DNA of 64,000 nucleotides from Marinoscillum luteum (GTDB lineage Bacteria; Bacteroidota; Bacteroidia; Cytophagales; Cyclobacteriaceae). Each line of letters opens with the position of its first letter. The first letter of the stretch is position 1. Position numbers and translations under genes: made by a program. The notes beneath the pieces are model-generated. The model was not told the DNA's origin. It made no database searches and saw only the letters and a program-made list of their open reading frames with translations. Shown in pieces: positions 51,364 to 62,100 of the stretch. Location: contig NZ_JBIPKE010000019.1 of assembly GCF_044005705.1 (NCBI RefSeq), forward strand, positions 186,001 through 250,000, read 5' to 3'.

Positions 51364-51438
51364 TTATTTGATCAATGTTTTCCTCGTCACCTTGATTCCG
51401 TTCATTTCACATTCCATTAATAAATGTCCTGGCTTCAT
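51364..51438 (-). CDS. Mini-ORF, 24 residues, resembles the end of a T9SS sorting domain
   Basis: MKPGHLLMECEMNGIKVTRKTLIK, two bases after the stop of another mini-ORF. The pattern PG-hydrophobic, a few residues, NG-x-x-V-T-R-K-x-L-I-K is like the final strand pair of type A C-terminal sorting domains of the type IX secretion system. An in-frame stop lies just upstream, so it is either a true micropeptide or a leftover of a lost secreted enzyme. Not proven to be translated. Confidence 0.3.
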   Translation of the reverse strand: MKPGHLLMECEMNGIKVTRKTLIK

Positions 51439-51440
51439 TA

Positions 51441-51515
51441 TCAATCCTTACGCATGTGTCTCCAATACATCATAATCAATGCTATCACAAACACTGCGAA
51501 CTTCAAATGTCTCAT
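51441..51515 (-). CDS. Mini-ORF, 24 residues, single-pass membrane peptide
   Basis: MRHLKFAVFVIALIMMYWRHMRKD: a hydrophobic stretch of 13 residues flanked by basic residues on both sides. The upstream context (AAACCCTAATCAAA before ATG) is A-rich, like real Bacteroidota starts. It lies 43 bases after the glycosidase stop and before the GH31 gene, so it would be on the locus transcript. No family known. Confidence 0.35.
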   Translation of the reverse strand: MRHLKFAVFVIALIMMYWRHMRKD

Positions 51516-51558
51516 TTTGATTAGGGTTTGGTTATAAAAAAGAATTCTCCTGTTTGAG

Positions 51559-54240
51559 TTATCTGACCTGAGTCAACTGCACATAGTCCAGTACGGCTTC
51601 ATTGACTTTTAAATTCATATTTTCATCGGACGGCTGAAAGGCCAGTAATAGTTCGTGCGTACCAGCAGTCAGATATGCTTCCACTTCATTGGTCATCCCC
51701 CAGTTGGACCACTCTCCCATGCCTCGCTGAGGCATAACTATCGAACCTGATTTTTGGCCATCCACGAAAAGGGTACGTATTGCACATTTATTGTCTGTAT
51801 TCCAGGGGCCATTTCCATTGGCATAGCGAAAGCGAATAAGATATTTTCCACCCTGCTGCAGGGTGATCGGGATCTTTAGCTTTGTGTTACTCTCTTTTGA
51901 AATCCTGATAAACCCACTTCCACTATAGTTGACGAGTGAGGCACCATCCTTCGCAGCGAAACCCTCCATTTCAACTTTAACTTCCTGATTATAATAAGTA
52001 ACAGGTACACTGGTAAACGATGAAACTCCTTGCTCATTTATGGCCATCACTTTATACTGCCCATAGCCCCCGTCAGGTAAAATGTAAGTGGTGTCATTCG
52101 TTTGAGACAGCTCTCTGCCATTAAAAAACACCAGATACCTGTAGGCTCCTTTTACCTTTGCCCATCGTAGGACATCATTTTCCAAACGCACAAGAGGCTC
52201 TGACGGAGATACTTCATTTTGCTCTATGTTATATGGCTGTGAATGCGCTAGCTTGTTGTTCATTTCGATTATCACCTGATGATGCCCCTTATATCCGGCA
52301 GAAATTTCCATTTCCTGTTTTTCTACACCATCCACTATCAATCGTTTGATTCCGTCTCCGTATCCTCTTACCTCAATATCCAAAGTGGCATCCCGATATC
52401 GAAACCCATTGACATGCTTAACCCCTCCATAAGCTCGTGGTATGAATGGTTGGAATAGCAGCTTATCTGGCTGAAAAGACATTCCCAAAAAGACTCTGTA
52501 GACCATTGCAAGGTTTCCTGCCATACTCCATAGCATTCGGTCTGAGTTGATCTGGGTGTCCGCATAATCTCCATTCTCTGCTACAAAATTTTCCTTATTG
52601 GTCGTAAAAAGTGCTGCGGGACGATAAATTGAAGCCAAACCATGTAACAGTGCCTGCTCGTTTCCAGCCTCTTTTATGGCCCAGTTCCAGTATCCCTGCA
52701 CAAAAGGCCAAATACCGTTGTTATGATAGGGAGGCACATTGGGAATCTGCGGATAGATACAGGGAATGCCAAAAGACATCACAGGAGTATTTGCCACCAC
52801 CTGTTGGATGCGCTCCGGCGAGGCTACACCATAAAGTACGCTCAAGGCTTCACCCAGTGCTTCAGAGCGTGGAGATACATTCATGTAATAACGACCGTAG
52901 AGATATTGATTGTAATAGTCTTTTTCATCATTCCACAAGTGATCATTGATTGCTGTCCTTACCAACTCTGCTTTTTCAGCATATTGCATACCAGCGACTT
53001 CTTCACCCAGCTCGGCAGCCATCATGGAAAGTATCTCCAGCGCCCTGGAATACACCACATTAGTGCCGAGATTCAGCGACTGAGAGATGTCCACATTATC
53101 CATCCAATGGGGATAAGTCTGCTCTCTCCAATCCAGAAATGAAGATTCCCCTTTGAAAAGACCCGTAGTTTCATCATAAACAGTCTGAAAGTCACCAGTC
53201 AAAGTATTACTGATGATGCCATAGGCTTGCTTAAGCCACTCCATATCGCCTGTGACAACATAAACCTCCCAAGCGGCCAGCGCCCAAACCACCCGATCTG
53301 AAGATACAGGCCAGGCACCTCCCGATCCGGTATCTTGTATGATGCGATCAAGTTCATCAACTTTCTTCATCAGACTTATCTTGGCGATGGTCGGCTCGAT
53401 GTAAGCGAAAGCCAGCAAAATACTGTAGCTGATATCTCGAGTCCATACACCCGACCATTCTTTCCCTGTCCTGAAGGTGCTATCATCTTCGATGTTATAA
53501 ATCATCTCATCCAGGGCCATATTGTAAAGTGCATCTACCAGCAGCTGATCAGAACTGTATGAAGGGTAGGCTGAGATGTCGTTTTGAAGGGTCCATTGTT
53601 CTTCTGCCGGAGCTTCAGGATCATGCGGGTTCAGAATAAAAGTGCCTTCATAAATGCCATCAGCATCCGAATCTTCTAACAAGTATGAAGGATTCGTGTG
53701 CAAATTATCAAAGTCCCAACTTAAAGGCGCCGAACCTCCTGCGATGTAAACTCCTTTGAAATCCTGTTGACGAATCTGATCACCATCAAAAGTGGTATAA
53801 TAGTCTTTTTCCTGAAATTGTTTCAGTACAGCATTCATATCCACCCGCACGGTAAATTTTGTGTTTGCGGGTAAGGTGCCAGGCGCATCAGGTTGTATGT
53901 AAGACGCTGGGTCCTTAGCTCCGAAGCTGATGACCGGTGAAACGTATTCGCCACTCTGAGGCACAATGGTAAGCGCATGATCCTGTCCTGAGGATGCCTC
54001 ATTGTCTTTTCCATTGATCGAAAACTTGAATGACAAAGTGGAAGAATACTGTGTCCTGGCGGGGCTTATATAATCGGAAACTATGTGGGTTCGATCAAGA
54101 GCTTTTGCCTGATATGGCCCTTGTACCACCTTGTCAGAAAAAACTGTATACTGCTCAGACTGGTAAAGCACTTCCGACTCGCTACATCCCGTAAGCCCCA
54201 CCACAGCGCTCACAGCACAAAAAAATTTCCTAAAATCCAT
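51559..54240 (-). CDS. (alpha/alpha)6-barrel glycosidase lipoprotein with C-terminal carbohydrate-binding domain
   Basis: 893 residues. Lipobox at C19 (AVVGLTGC). An N-terminal beta-rich part (to about 210) precedes a six-hairpin catalytic domain, about 225-620: GVWTRDISYSILLAFAY, GGAWPVSSDRVVWALAAWEVYVVTGD, SFLDWREQTYPHWMDN, YHNNGIWPFVQGYWNWA and ADTQINSDRMLWSMAGNLAM. This is like GH63/GH15-clan glucosidases and debranching enzymes; I cannot fix the family. The last 140 residues (VKVEMEGFAAKDGASLVNY to AVLDYVQLTQV) look like a CBM6/CBM35-type beta sandwich. Lies 85 bases after the GH66 gene. Confidence 0.8.
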   Translation of the reverse strand: MDFRKFFCAVSAVVGLTGCSESEVLYQSEQYTVFSDKVVQGPYQAKALDRTHIVSDYISPARTQYSSTLSFKFSINGKDNEASSGQDHALTIVPQSGEYVSPVISFGAKDPASYIQPDAPGTLPANTKFTVRVDMNAVLKQFQEKDYYTTFDGDQIRQQDFKGVYIAGGSAPLSWDFDNLHTNPSYLLEDSDADGIYEGTFILNPHDPEAPAEEQWTLQNDISAYPSYSSDQLLVDALYNMALDEMIYNIEDDSTFRTGKEWSGVWTRDISYSILLAFAYIEPTIAKISLMKKVDELDRIIQDTGSGGAWPVSSDRVVWALAAWEVYVVTGDMEWLKQAYGIISNTLTGDFQTVYDETTGLFKGESSFLDWREQTYPHWMDNVDISQSLNLGTNVVYSRALEILSMMAAELGEEVAGMQYAEKAELVRTAINDHLWNDEKDYYNQYLYGRYYMNVSPRSEALGEALSVLYGVASPERIQQVVANTPVMSFGIPCIYPQIPNVPPYHNNGIWPFVQGYWNWAIKEAGNEQALLHGLASIYRPAALFTTNKENFVAENGDYADTQINSDRMLWSMAGNLAMVYRVFLGMSFQPDKLLFQPFIPRAYGGVKHVNGFRYRDATLDIEVRGYGDGIKRLIVDGVEKQEMEISAGYKGHHQVIIEMNNKLAHSQPYNIEQNEVSPSEPLVRLENDVLRWAKVKGAYRYLVFFNGRELSQTNDTTYILPDGGYGQYKVMAINEQGVSSFTSVPVTYYNQEVKVEMEGFAAKDGASLVNYSGSGFIRISKESNTKLKIPITLQQGGKYLIRFRYANGNGPWNTDNKCAIRTLFVDGQKSGSIVMPQRGMGEWSNWGMTNEVEAYLTAGTHELLLAFQPSDENMNLKVNEAVLDYVQLTQVR

Positions 54241-54325
54241 TTGTTCTTAATTAATTTGAATTCAGTCGGACGAAAAGGTGAAACCTCGCTCCGATATATT
54301 AACTTTTATTTCGAGATGATTCATT

Positions 54326-56083
54326 TCAGTATTCCACCACCAACATATCCCAGAAAGTGAGCGAAGGAAGCGTGAGTGAAACCTGGCTACCGTTTTGCAC
54401 AAAATCAAGCTCATGGGAAACCCCCTGATTTACATCCGGGGAAGCCCACCATACTCTTGTTATCGTTTGATTGCTGATAAAATTGACCCTAAAGTTTTTC
54501 ACCTCTGCCGGAAATGGCTGGGTACCGTTATTATCACGCCAATTCAAGCTATTAGCACTATTAAAATTGATCAAGTGCACCACCCGTCTATTGGCGAATT
54601 CTTTGCCAAACACCGACACATGCCCTATCTGAGGAGGCCAAGAACCTATATTCATCTTACCATCTCCAGATTGTAATTCGGGGTAGATAAATTCCCCTCC
54701 ATCCCGAAGCAAATTCTGATATGCCACCATAAAGTCATAATACTCCATGAGTGCACTTTTGAGGTCATCCCGCATTTTCAGGTTGTTGTTAGGGAAATAC
54801 TCCTTGGCAAGCATATGCTCTCCTAACTCCAGGTGTGCTCCCCCAAACGCAAAAATTACAGCATCTGCGAGGAGTACAGCCGGTGTATTGAATGATCCGG
54901 GGCTGTTGGCCAAATCATAGTTCATGTATGCGGCCAGTACCGTATTCAGTTTGCCATTGCTCCATTCATTATTTTTAAGGATGATGTCCGCAAGAGCCTT
55001 GTAGGTGTTGTTTGGATCCCAAACTTCAGTATAAGCAAAATCCACGGCAGTGCTCAATATCTCTGCTTGCCCATATTGGTTAACCGCATTTAGCACCATT
55101 TTCTTATCTGGAAAATCTGCGTACAGATTGTTTAGAAAAGGGGCATACGTCTCATTTAAGGAGATTACATTCCCGAAATAATCAAATACCCTTCCTCGAT
55201 CCCCCAATTGATCAAGATGCCAGCCATCAAACTCCAGGTGATCGTATACAAGTCTGGTCTTTTCAAAAATGTACGATTGCCACTCTTGATTTGCGGGGTT
55301 GGTTACCAGAATGTCACTCTCCCAATCGTCCGGAAGGTTATGCTTATTCACATTCTGGTGATTGGCATCACTGTATATCATCCACTCCTCTGACACTCCA
55401 TCTGTTGCATAATCATCCCACGCTCCATAGAGCAAGTTGTACTGCATAGAAGCCATATTCATTTCTTGGGCTCTACTGATGTAGCTCTCCACTGTAGCAA
55501 AGGAGATTTGTCTTCCGATAACATCTACCCAAGTGGTAGCCGGACTGGTGCCATTCATTTTAAGTGGAGAATGATGCTTATTATGCCAATCATAATACTG
55601 CAAGCCGTTGATATGATAATCTTTTAAATTAGTGAGCGTGCTATTGATTTCAATATCAGAGAGGTTTCCAAACTCCGACAGAAAACCATATCGTGGAAAT
55701 CTGGTCCAGTCCGAGGAAACGTCCACAGCTACAGAGCTAATGACCTCCTCTTCTCCATTTACGAAATGAAAAAATTCAACCATATACCCTTTAAAATCTT
55801 CAGTTGGGGGCGACCAGGTCCAGGTCTTGCTGGTCATTGGCTCCTCCATCAGCGTTTCATTTAAATGTCTGTACCTCACGGTTACTTCTTGTGGCACGTT
55901 ATCAGCTGTGAAGGTCACCTCAGAGCCCGGTGTATATCTTGCCTGATCGGTTACTACTTTCAGGTTGATGTTCTTTACTGAATCCTCCGGTTCGTACACG
56001 AAATCATCATCCCTCTCTTTACAAGACGTGAAAGTGAACACCAACAATATCAAAACCACCTTTACCAAATCACTCTTCATCAT
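54326..56083 (-). CDS. GH66 dextranase / cycloisomaltooligosaccharide glucanotransferase family lipoprotein
   Basis: 585 residues. Lipobox FTFTSC (C21). A beta-sandwich domain (about 35-120) is followed by the GH66 barrel: RYGFLSEFG, YHINGLQYYDWHNKHH, the nucleophile D291 in FDGWHLDQLGDRG and the acid/base E353 in AYTEVWDP, then GGAHLELGEHMLAKEYFP. GH66 cleaves internal alpha-1,6 bonds of dextran. The CITase-specific CBM35 insertion seems absent because the barrel is continuous, so an endo-dextranase is more likely than a cyclising enzyme. Surface location expected from the lipid anchor. Confidence 0.92.
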   Translation of the reverse strand: MMKSDLVKVVLILLVFTFTSCKERDDDFVYEPEDSVKNINLKVVTDQARYTPGSEVTFTADNVPQEVTVRYRHLNETLMEEPMTSKTWTWSPPTEDFKGYMVEFFHFVNGEEEVISSVAVDVSSDWTRFPRYGFLSEFGNLSDIEINSTLTNLKDYHINGLQYYDWHNKHHSPLKMNGTSPATTWVDVIGRQISFATVESYISRAQEMNMASMQYNLLYGAWDDYATDGVSEEWMIYSDANHQNVNKHNLPDDWESDILVTNPANQEWQSYIFEKTRLVYDHLEFDGWHLDQLGDRGRVFDYFGNVISLNETYAPFLNNLYADFPDKKMVLNAVNQYGQAEILSTAVDFAYTEVWDPNNTYKALADIILKNNEWSNGKLNTVLAAYMNYDLANSPGSFNTPAVLLADAVIFAFGGAHLELGEHMLAKEYFPNNNLKMRDDLKSALMEYYDFMVAYQNLLRDGGEFIYPELQSGDGKMNIGSWPPQIGHVSVFGKEFANRRVVHLINFNSANSLNWRDNNGTQPFPAEVKNFRVNFISNQTITRVWWASPDVNQGVSHELDFVQNGSQVSLTLPSLTFWDMLVVEY

Positions 56084-56161
56084 ATCATTTCATTTACAAG
56101 TGGCGGTGGCAGGTTGCCACCGCCCTTGTGTCTATTCACCACTACCTAAACTTATGCTTTA

Positions 56162-57637
56162 CTACTGTCTTTCTATGGTCATCACTCCTGCATCCAGGTC
56201 AAAGGTGATCTCATAGTTGCCGACATCTCCAGAAGCGAGCTTCCATTTATTATCCGGACCATCACATCCTTGCGTGAGAATGTACTCCGTATTGGTAAGA
56301 GACTGATTTCCTGTAGCGGCATTAATCCACTCTCCCCCACACCAGTCACCAGCAAATTTCGAAAACTTGAATTCGCCTGTGGCGTTGTCTGCACCCAACG
56401 GGCCATTGAAGGTGAAAACACCATCGCTATATGTCATTGGCTCCGGGTTTCCAATGTTCCAGCCATTCGGGCCACCATCACCTATTATATACAGGGTCAC
56501 AGGATTTATTGAGATGGTATTTTCCAGCGTGTTTAAGGAGACTTTATATCGCCCCTCCATCTCTGAAGTGATCTGCCATGTATTGTCAACATCGCACCCG
56601 GAGTTTTGCTCTACCAGGTTGGAAGTGATATCCTGGTGCTGCTCCAAAGGCCTAAACCATTCACCACACCAGTCACCAAGCGGGCCTGCAAATATCTTGA
56701 ATTCGCCAGGCGTTAAATGGGCTTCATAGGTGAATATGAAAGGATTACTAGCACTTTGCGTCATCTCTTCAGGACTATCAATGTTCCACCCGCTTGGTGT
56801 TGCATCTCCAACAATCCAAAGAGCAGAAAACGTAGGAGCTTCTACTGCCTTTATGCTAAAAGTAAGCGCAATCAGATTGACCACTATCTTATACTGACCA
56901 CCATTGGTGATCCTCCACTGCAAGTCATCGCCGCTTCCGCCTTCATTGTATACTAGTACTGTTGAGTCAGCAGGATCTTTGGTGTAGAAATCCTGGCACC
57001 AGCAACCTTCCTGGCTAACCGCAAACTTGAAATTTCCGGGAGAAAGTGCTCCCTGATAAGTAAAGACCCCCGCCTCACTGGATGAGGGTGTTAGCGCTGT
57101 AGCGTTCGCAATGTCCCAACTATTGGGAGTGGCGTCACCTACCAGATAAAGCTTTGAAGATACTGGCTCGAAAGGGGTAACTACTACTGAAGTGGTGTCG
57201 ATCTGAGGCTCTCCGTTACCGTCGGCGAGTGTTGCTGTGATACGTGCCACCAAAACTATCGGACTACCAGGTTGAGCTCCAAAAGTAGAACGCAGAATAT
57301 TGTTCAAGGTGCCATGCTCATAGGAAAACGCGAAGGTGTTTTTCCCCATATCGTACACCAGCGGAGAGGAGAAATCATTGCCTTGCATGTCCACTTCAAG
57401 CAGGTAGTCGATAGACGAACCGGTACCATTATTATTTGCTGGAGTCCAGTTAAAAGTAAGCTTGTTAGATGCAAATTGCTCTTGCAATACTAAAACGCTA
57501 TCAGAAGTACTAAGACTTAGTGTTCCGTCTTTTATGATCTGGTTATTTTCTAATTCGTCCACACAAGATGCCAGAAGAAATATTACCAGAACGGATGCCA
57601 GAGCAGAGAATAAATTGATTTTATATGCCTTTTTCAT
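56162..57637 (-). CDS. SusE/SusF-type glycan-binding lipoprotein with three binding repeats
   Basis: 491 residues. Lipobox VIFLLASC (C25). The N-terminal Ig-like SusE domain (LTFNWTPANNNGTGSSIDYLLEVDMQG) is followed by three copies of the SusE/F carbohydrate-binding module, starting LYLVGDATPNSWDI (about 164), LWIVGDATPSGWNI (about 272) and LYIIGDGGPNGWNI (about 382). Each has a Trp-rich site (GCWCQDFY, GDWCGEWF, GDWCGGEW). These modules bind alpha-glucans at the cell surface. 12 bases after susD. Confidence 0.9.
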   Translation of the reverse strand: MKKAYKINLFSALASVLVIFLLASCVDELENNQIIKDGTLSLSTSDSVLVLQEQFASNKLTFNWTPANNNGTGSSIDYLLEVDMQGNDFSSPLVYDMGKNTFAFSYEHGTLNNILRSTFGAQPGSPIVLVARITATLADGNGEPQIDTTSVVVTPFEPVSSKLYLVGDATPNSWDIANATALTPSSSEAGVFTYQGALSPGNFKFAVSQEGCWCQDFYTKDPADSTVLVYNEGGSGDDLQWRITNGGQYKIVVNLIALTFSIKAVEAPTFSALWIVGDATPSGWNIDSPEEMTQSASNPFIFTYEAHLTPGEFKIFAGPLGDWCGEWFRPLEQHQDITSNLVEQNSGCDVDNTWQITSEMEGRYKVSLNTLENTISINPVTLYIIGDGGPNGWNIGNPEPMTYSDGVFTFNGPLGADNATGEFKFSKFAGDWCGGEWINAATGNQSLTNTEYILTQGCDGPDNKWKLASGDVGNYEITFDLDAGVMTIERQ

Positions 57638-57649
57638 ATTGGTTTGAAA

Positions 57650-59137
57650 TTAGTATCCTGTGTTTTGCGATAATTTTGGATTGGTATCTATTTCCTTTTG
57701 TGGGATCGGTAAGAGCAAATGATTTCTTGTCGCATTTGTTTTGCCAATAGAATGCAGAAAATCAAGTGCATATGTCCCGTCTTCAACTCGGATTAGATCA
57801 AACCAGCGCTGACCTTCAAAAGCAAGCTCTACCCTTCGTTCATGCAATACCGCTTGACGAAAGTCCTCTTTGCTTAACCCCGTGGCAATATCATCAAGGC
57901 CAGCACGATCCCTCACACGATTGAGTGGTGCTTCTGCTTCGCTGGTTCTATCCAGTTCGTTGAGCGCTTCTGCCTTCATCAATAGCACATCTGAAAAACG
58001 CAGTATTGGAAAGTTGAGTGGACTATTGTCATAAGAAGCAGAGACCGACAATGGAACCAAAAATTTACGAACATTATATCCGGTAAGAGAATATGCCGCA
58101 TCATAGGAGTTACCTGCAAATTTTGGACCTCCCTCATATAATATTGTGGACTCTTTTCTAAGGTCATCCTCTTCATAAGAATTCACAAACTCCTCGGTGG
58201 GTTGATTCCAACCATAGGCGCCTGCCACAAAATTTGACCCTCTTGGTCCCATGAATGCACTGGCCCAGGATGCCTGGTTTTCGTTGCTCCAGAAATTGTA
58301 GCCACCGTTACTGGCGTACTGTACCTCAAAGATAGACTCTACAGAATTTTCCATTGCTGGGTTGAAGTTATCGGCATAGTCCTCGTTGAGGTCGTACCCA
58401 AGTCCTTCTAACTCTGTGGTCAAATCCACAACCTCCTGCCAGTTAGCCAATGTTAGGTGAACTTTAGCCAGCATGCCTAACGCAGAGCCTTTAGAAGCTC
58501 TGCCCAAATCATTGGCGGAGTACGTGCTTTTTTCAGGCAATAGATCAGCAGCCATCTCCAGGTCTGAAATGATCTGCTCCCAAACGAGCCCTTCCGGATC
58601 ACGTGCAGGATATAGATCGTCATCTGCGCTCTGAGGTTCTGTAATCAAAGGCACATCTCCAAAAAAGCGAACGAGAATGAAGTAGTAGTGTGCACGAAGA
58701 AAATATGCCTCTCCCATGGACCGATCTCTGATTTCCGGAGTAATGTCAAGTTCAGGTGCTACTTTCAGAGCAATGTTTGCCCTCAGGATGCCTGGCCATG
58801 GCCCTCTCCAAAGATCAAGAACACCGGCATTATCAGACGTGGTAACAAAATTTGACAAATCCTGAGTTTCGATACCGTCTGTACCGCCACCTGCACCGAC
58901 AATACTGTTACCAGCCATGATATCGGTTGTCCACATTCGTAAATTATACAGTTTTGGCCATTGCAATGGCTGATATGCGCCATTTACAAGGGAGACCAAC
59001 TCAGATTCATTGGTCGGATAATTCTCCGTATTAATTGTATCAAGAGGAGCTTTATCCAAAAAATCTTCGGAACAGGCTGCACAAACCACCACAGCCATGG
59101 ACAGGTAAATATTTCTTAGCAATTTCATGTTAGTCAT
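57650..59137 (-). CDS. susD: SusD/RagB family nutrient-binding outer-membrane lipoprotein
   Basis: 495 residues; ATG at 59137, with another at 59128 that may be the true start (MKLLRNIYLSMAVVVCAAC). Lipobox CAAC, then SEDFLDKAPLDTINTENYPTN, the typical SusD start, TPR-like helices (GEAYFLRAHYYFILVRFFGDVPLI, ASKGSALGMLAKVHL) and the C-terminal RagB part (FPILRFSDVLLMKAEALNE, ELAFEGQRWFDLIR). It caps the SusC barrel. Two bases separate it from susC. Confidence 0.95.
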   Translation of the reverse strand: MTNMKLLRNIYLSMAVVVCAACSEDFLDKAPLDTINTENYPTNESELVSLVNGAYQPLQWPKLYNLRMWTTDIMAGNSIVGAGGGTDGIETQDLSNFVTTSDNAGVLDLWRGPWPGILRANIALKVAPELDITPEIRDRSMGEAYFLRAHYYFILVRFFGDVPLITEPQSADDDLYPARDPEGLVWEQIISDLEMAADLLPEKSTYSANDLGRASKGSALGMLAKVHLTLANWQEVVDLTTELEGLGYDLNEDYADNFNPAMENSVESIFEVQYASNGGYNFWSNENQASWASAFMGPRGSNFVAGAYGWNQPTEEFVNSYEEDDLRKESTILYEGGPKFAGNSYDAAYSLTGYNVRKFLVPLSVSASYDNSPLNFPILRFSDVLLMKAEALNELDRTSEAEAPLNRVRDRAGLDDIATGLSKEDFRQAVLHERRVELAFEGQRWFDLIRVEDGTYALDFLHSIGKTNATRNHLLLPIPQKEIDTNPKLSQNTGY

Positions 59138-59139
59138 CT

Positions 59140-62100
59140 TTAAAATTTGACATTTAGTCCAATCGATACCGTTCTGGTAACCGGATATAGGTTATTGTCG
59201 ATTCCATCTACACCGACTTCAGGATCAAGGCCAGAATAATTAGTAAGGGTGAATAGGTTTTGACCTGATACGTAAACCTTTGCACCACCAAAGCTCCCTT
59301 TACCGATAACCTCAGAAGGAATATTGTAAGCCAGTGTGATGTTTTTAACTCTTAGGTAAGAGCCATCCTCAATGTACCGACTTGAGGGTCTGGCATTGTT
59401 GTTAGGATCACCATAAATAGCCCTAGGTATGGTATTGCTGGAACCAGGTCCTGTCCACCTGTCAATAACTGATGCGTTCTGGTTGGTAGTGATTGACATT
59501 CCTTCGGTATATATCCTGTTGGCATTGAAAATGTCTCTTCCCTGAACACCCTGCAGAAAGATATTTAATGAGAAATTTCCGTAGCTGAAGGTGTTATTCA
59601 ATGAATAGATAAAGTCAGGGTTGGGATTGCCTAAGAAAGTTCGATCATCGTCATTGATGATTCCATCATTATTTAAGTCCTGAAACCGGATGTCACCTGC
59701 CGATGTGCTGGTCGCTGATGAGCTTCCAGGGATCTGTACGGCACTTAGCTGTACTTCCTCATCCGTCTGAAAGATTCCTTCTGTCACAAATCCGTAGAAG
59801 ACATTGACCGGATATCCGGGCTGTATCCGGGCCAGGTTATAGTTAAGCCCTATTCCCCCGCGGGTCAGCGGCGTTTCACTATTGATATCAATCACTTCAT
59901 TGTGATTGAAAGAGAAAACAACATCAGATGTCCAGATTAATTTCTCATTTTGAATATTGGTGGTATTAACAACTACCTCAATACCCCTATTTCGCATCTG
60001 TCCTGCATTTATGGATGGCACATAAATATCAGAATAGCCTGATGTCACCGGGACAGCCTGGGGAACCAGCATATCTTTCGTATTCTTGATATATCCATCA
60101 ATAGTGGCATTTACTCTCCCTTTGAACATTGACAAATCCAATCCGACATTTATTTGCTCCTGTGACTCCCATCGAACATTAGTGTTAGGAAGTACTGTCG
60201 GCACTACAGCGCTCACAAACGTGTTATTGAAGTTGTATCGGTAAGTGTCGTAAGAGGATGCGAATGAATAGTTTCCAATTTCCTGATTTCCGGTAATACC
60301 ATATCCACCTCTTATTTTCAGGTCCTCGATGAAAGCCACATCGAAGAAATCTTCCTGTGATATTCTCCAGGCCGCAGACCCGGAAGGGAATGTACCGTAT
60401 TTATTGCCCTCGCCAAACCTGGATGAACCATCCCGCCTTACTGTTCCAGTGAGGTAGTACTTGCTTTCAAAGTCAACGTTGAACCGCACAAAATAAGAAA
60501 AAAGGGCCCATTCAGATCCACTTCCATCCAAGTTCATCTGAGCGATTCCATTGTTCAATGTTTGTGTTTCTTCACTTTGAAAATCCTGAATGGAACCACT
60601 GATAAATTCGAAATCATTTTGTTGTGCACTTGATCCAATGAGCGCAGTTAAATTCAAGCCGTTATCTAAACTTTGCTGATAAGTCAGGGTATTGTCCCAC
60701 AATAAAGTGATGCTCTGATTAGCTGCTTCATACAGGTATGCATTTTGTGCAATATCTGAATCCCATTCATAAGACGGAGTCCACGTACGATTTTTCCAAA
60801 TATTAACTTCTATGCCTCCGAGCGACTTAAAAGTGAGGTACTTTAAGAATGTTATTTCTCCAAAGAGCGAACCTTGGGCATTGTATCCACGAGTGCTCAT
60901 ATCCACAATTGTGGCTTTCCCAATCGGGTTATCAACATCTCCAGAGTACAAAGGTTGTCCTATTGCGCCCGAAAAATCTCCATCCTCACGTCGTATTGGC
61001 TGGGTAGGTAATGACAGGATGGCATTCTGAATGTTAAAGTCTCCCTGTTCTTTGATGTCATGATTGAGTTTAAGACTGTTACCAAACTTTAGGTTTTTGG
61101 TTACTTCAGTATCAGTATTCAACTGGAAGTTGAATCTCTTATAATCGGTGTTTAGTATGATTCCCTGCTGATCAAAATAGTTTAAAGAAGTATACACCTT
61201 GGATTTGTCATTTCCATTGGAGTATGAAAGCGCATAACTATTTATTTTGCCCCTATCAAAAAATGCCCCTAACCAATCCGTTCCGTTTCCTAGAGATTCA
61301 GGATCGTTAAAATCAGGATTGGGATCCAATCCACCATTGGTCAACATCTCATTGCTTAGTTGAGCAAACTCCCTAGCATTCAAAACATCGAGCATATTGG
61401 TAGCTTCGGTGATTCCGGTATATGCATCAAATGTTACCGATGCTTTCCCCTTTTTTCCTCGTTTGGTAGTGATCAACACCACCCCGTTTGCCCCTCTAGC
61501 TCCATAAATGGTTGTTGCCGAAGCATCTTTCAGCACTTGAACAGACTCTATGTCATTCATGTTGATTTGGTTTAGCCCGCCATTTAAAGGCATACCATCC
61601 ACCACAATGAAGGGGTCGTTATTATTAATCGTGCCGATACCTCTTATTCTAAATGTAGGATTACTCCCTGGTTGTCCGGATGTAGTAACGCTAACTCCAG
61701 CGGCTCTACCTTGAATAGCATCACCAATATTAGATACCGGCTGCTGCCCCAAGTCATCTGGATCAACGATAGATACTGCACCTGTCAGATCCCTAGTTTT
61801 GGTTTCTCCATATCCAATTACAACAACTTCGTCGAGACTGGTGAGGTCTGGAGATAAGGAAGTATTAATGACGGATTGACCTTTTAGCACAACTTCCTGA
61901 GACACGTACCCAACAAAGGAGAATACTAGTACAGCATCCTCTGGAACTTCTAAGGAAAAGTTGCCCTCAACATCTGTTATTGTACCTAAAGAGGTATTTT
62001 TGACTGTGACCGTTGCACCAGGTAGTCCTTCTCCATTTTCATCGGTGACTTTCCCTGTCACAACTATCTCATCAGTTTGTGGTACATCATCTGAAAACTC

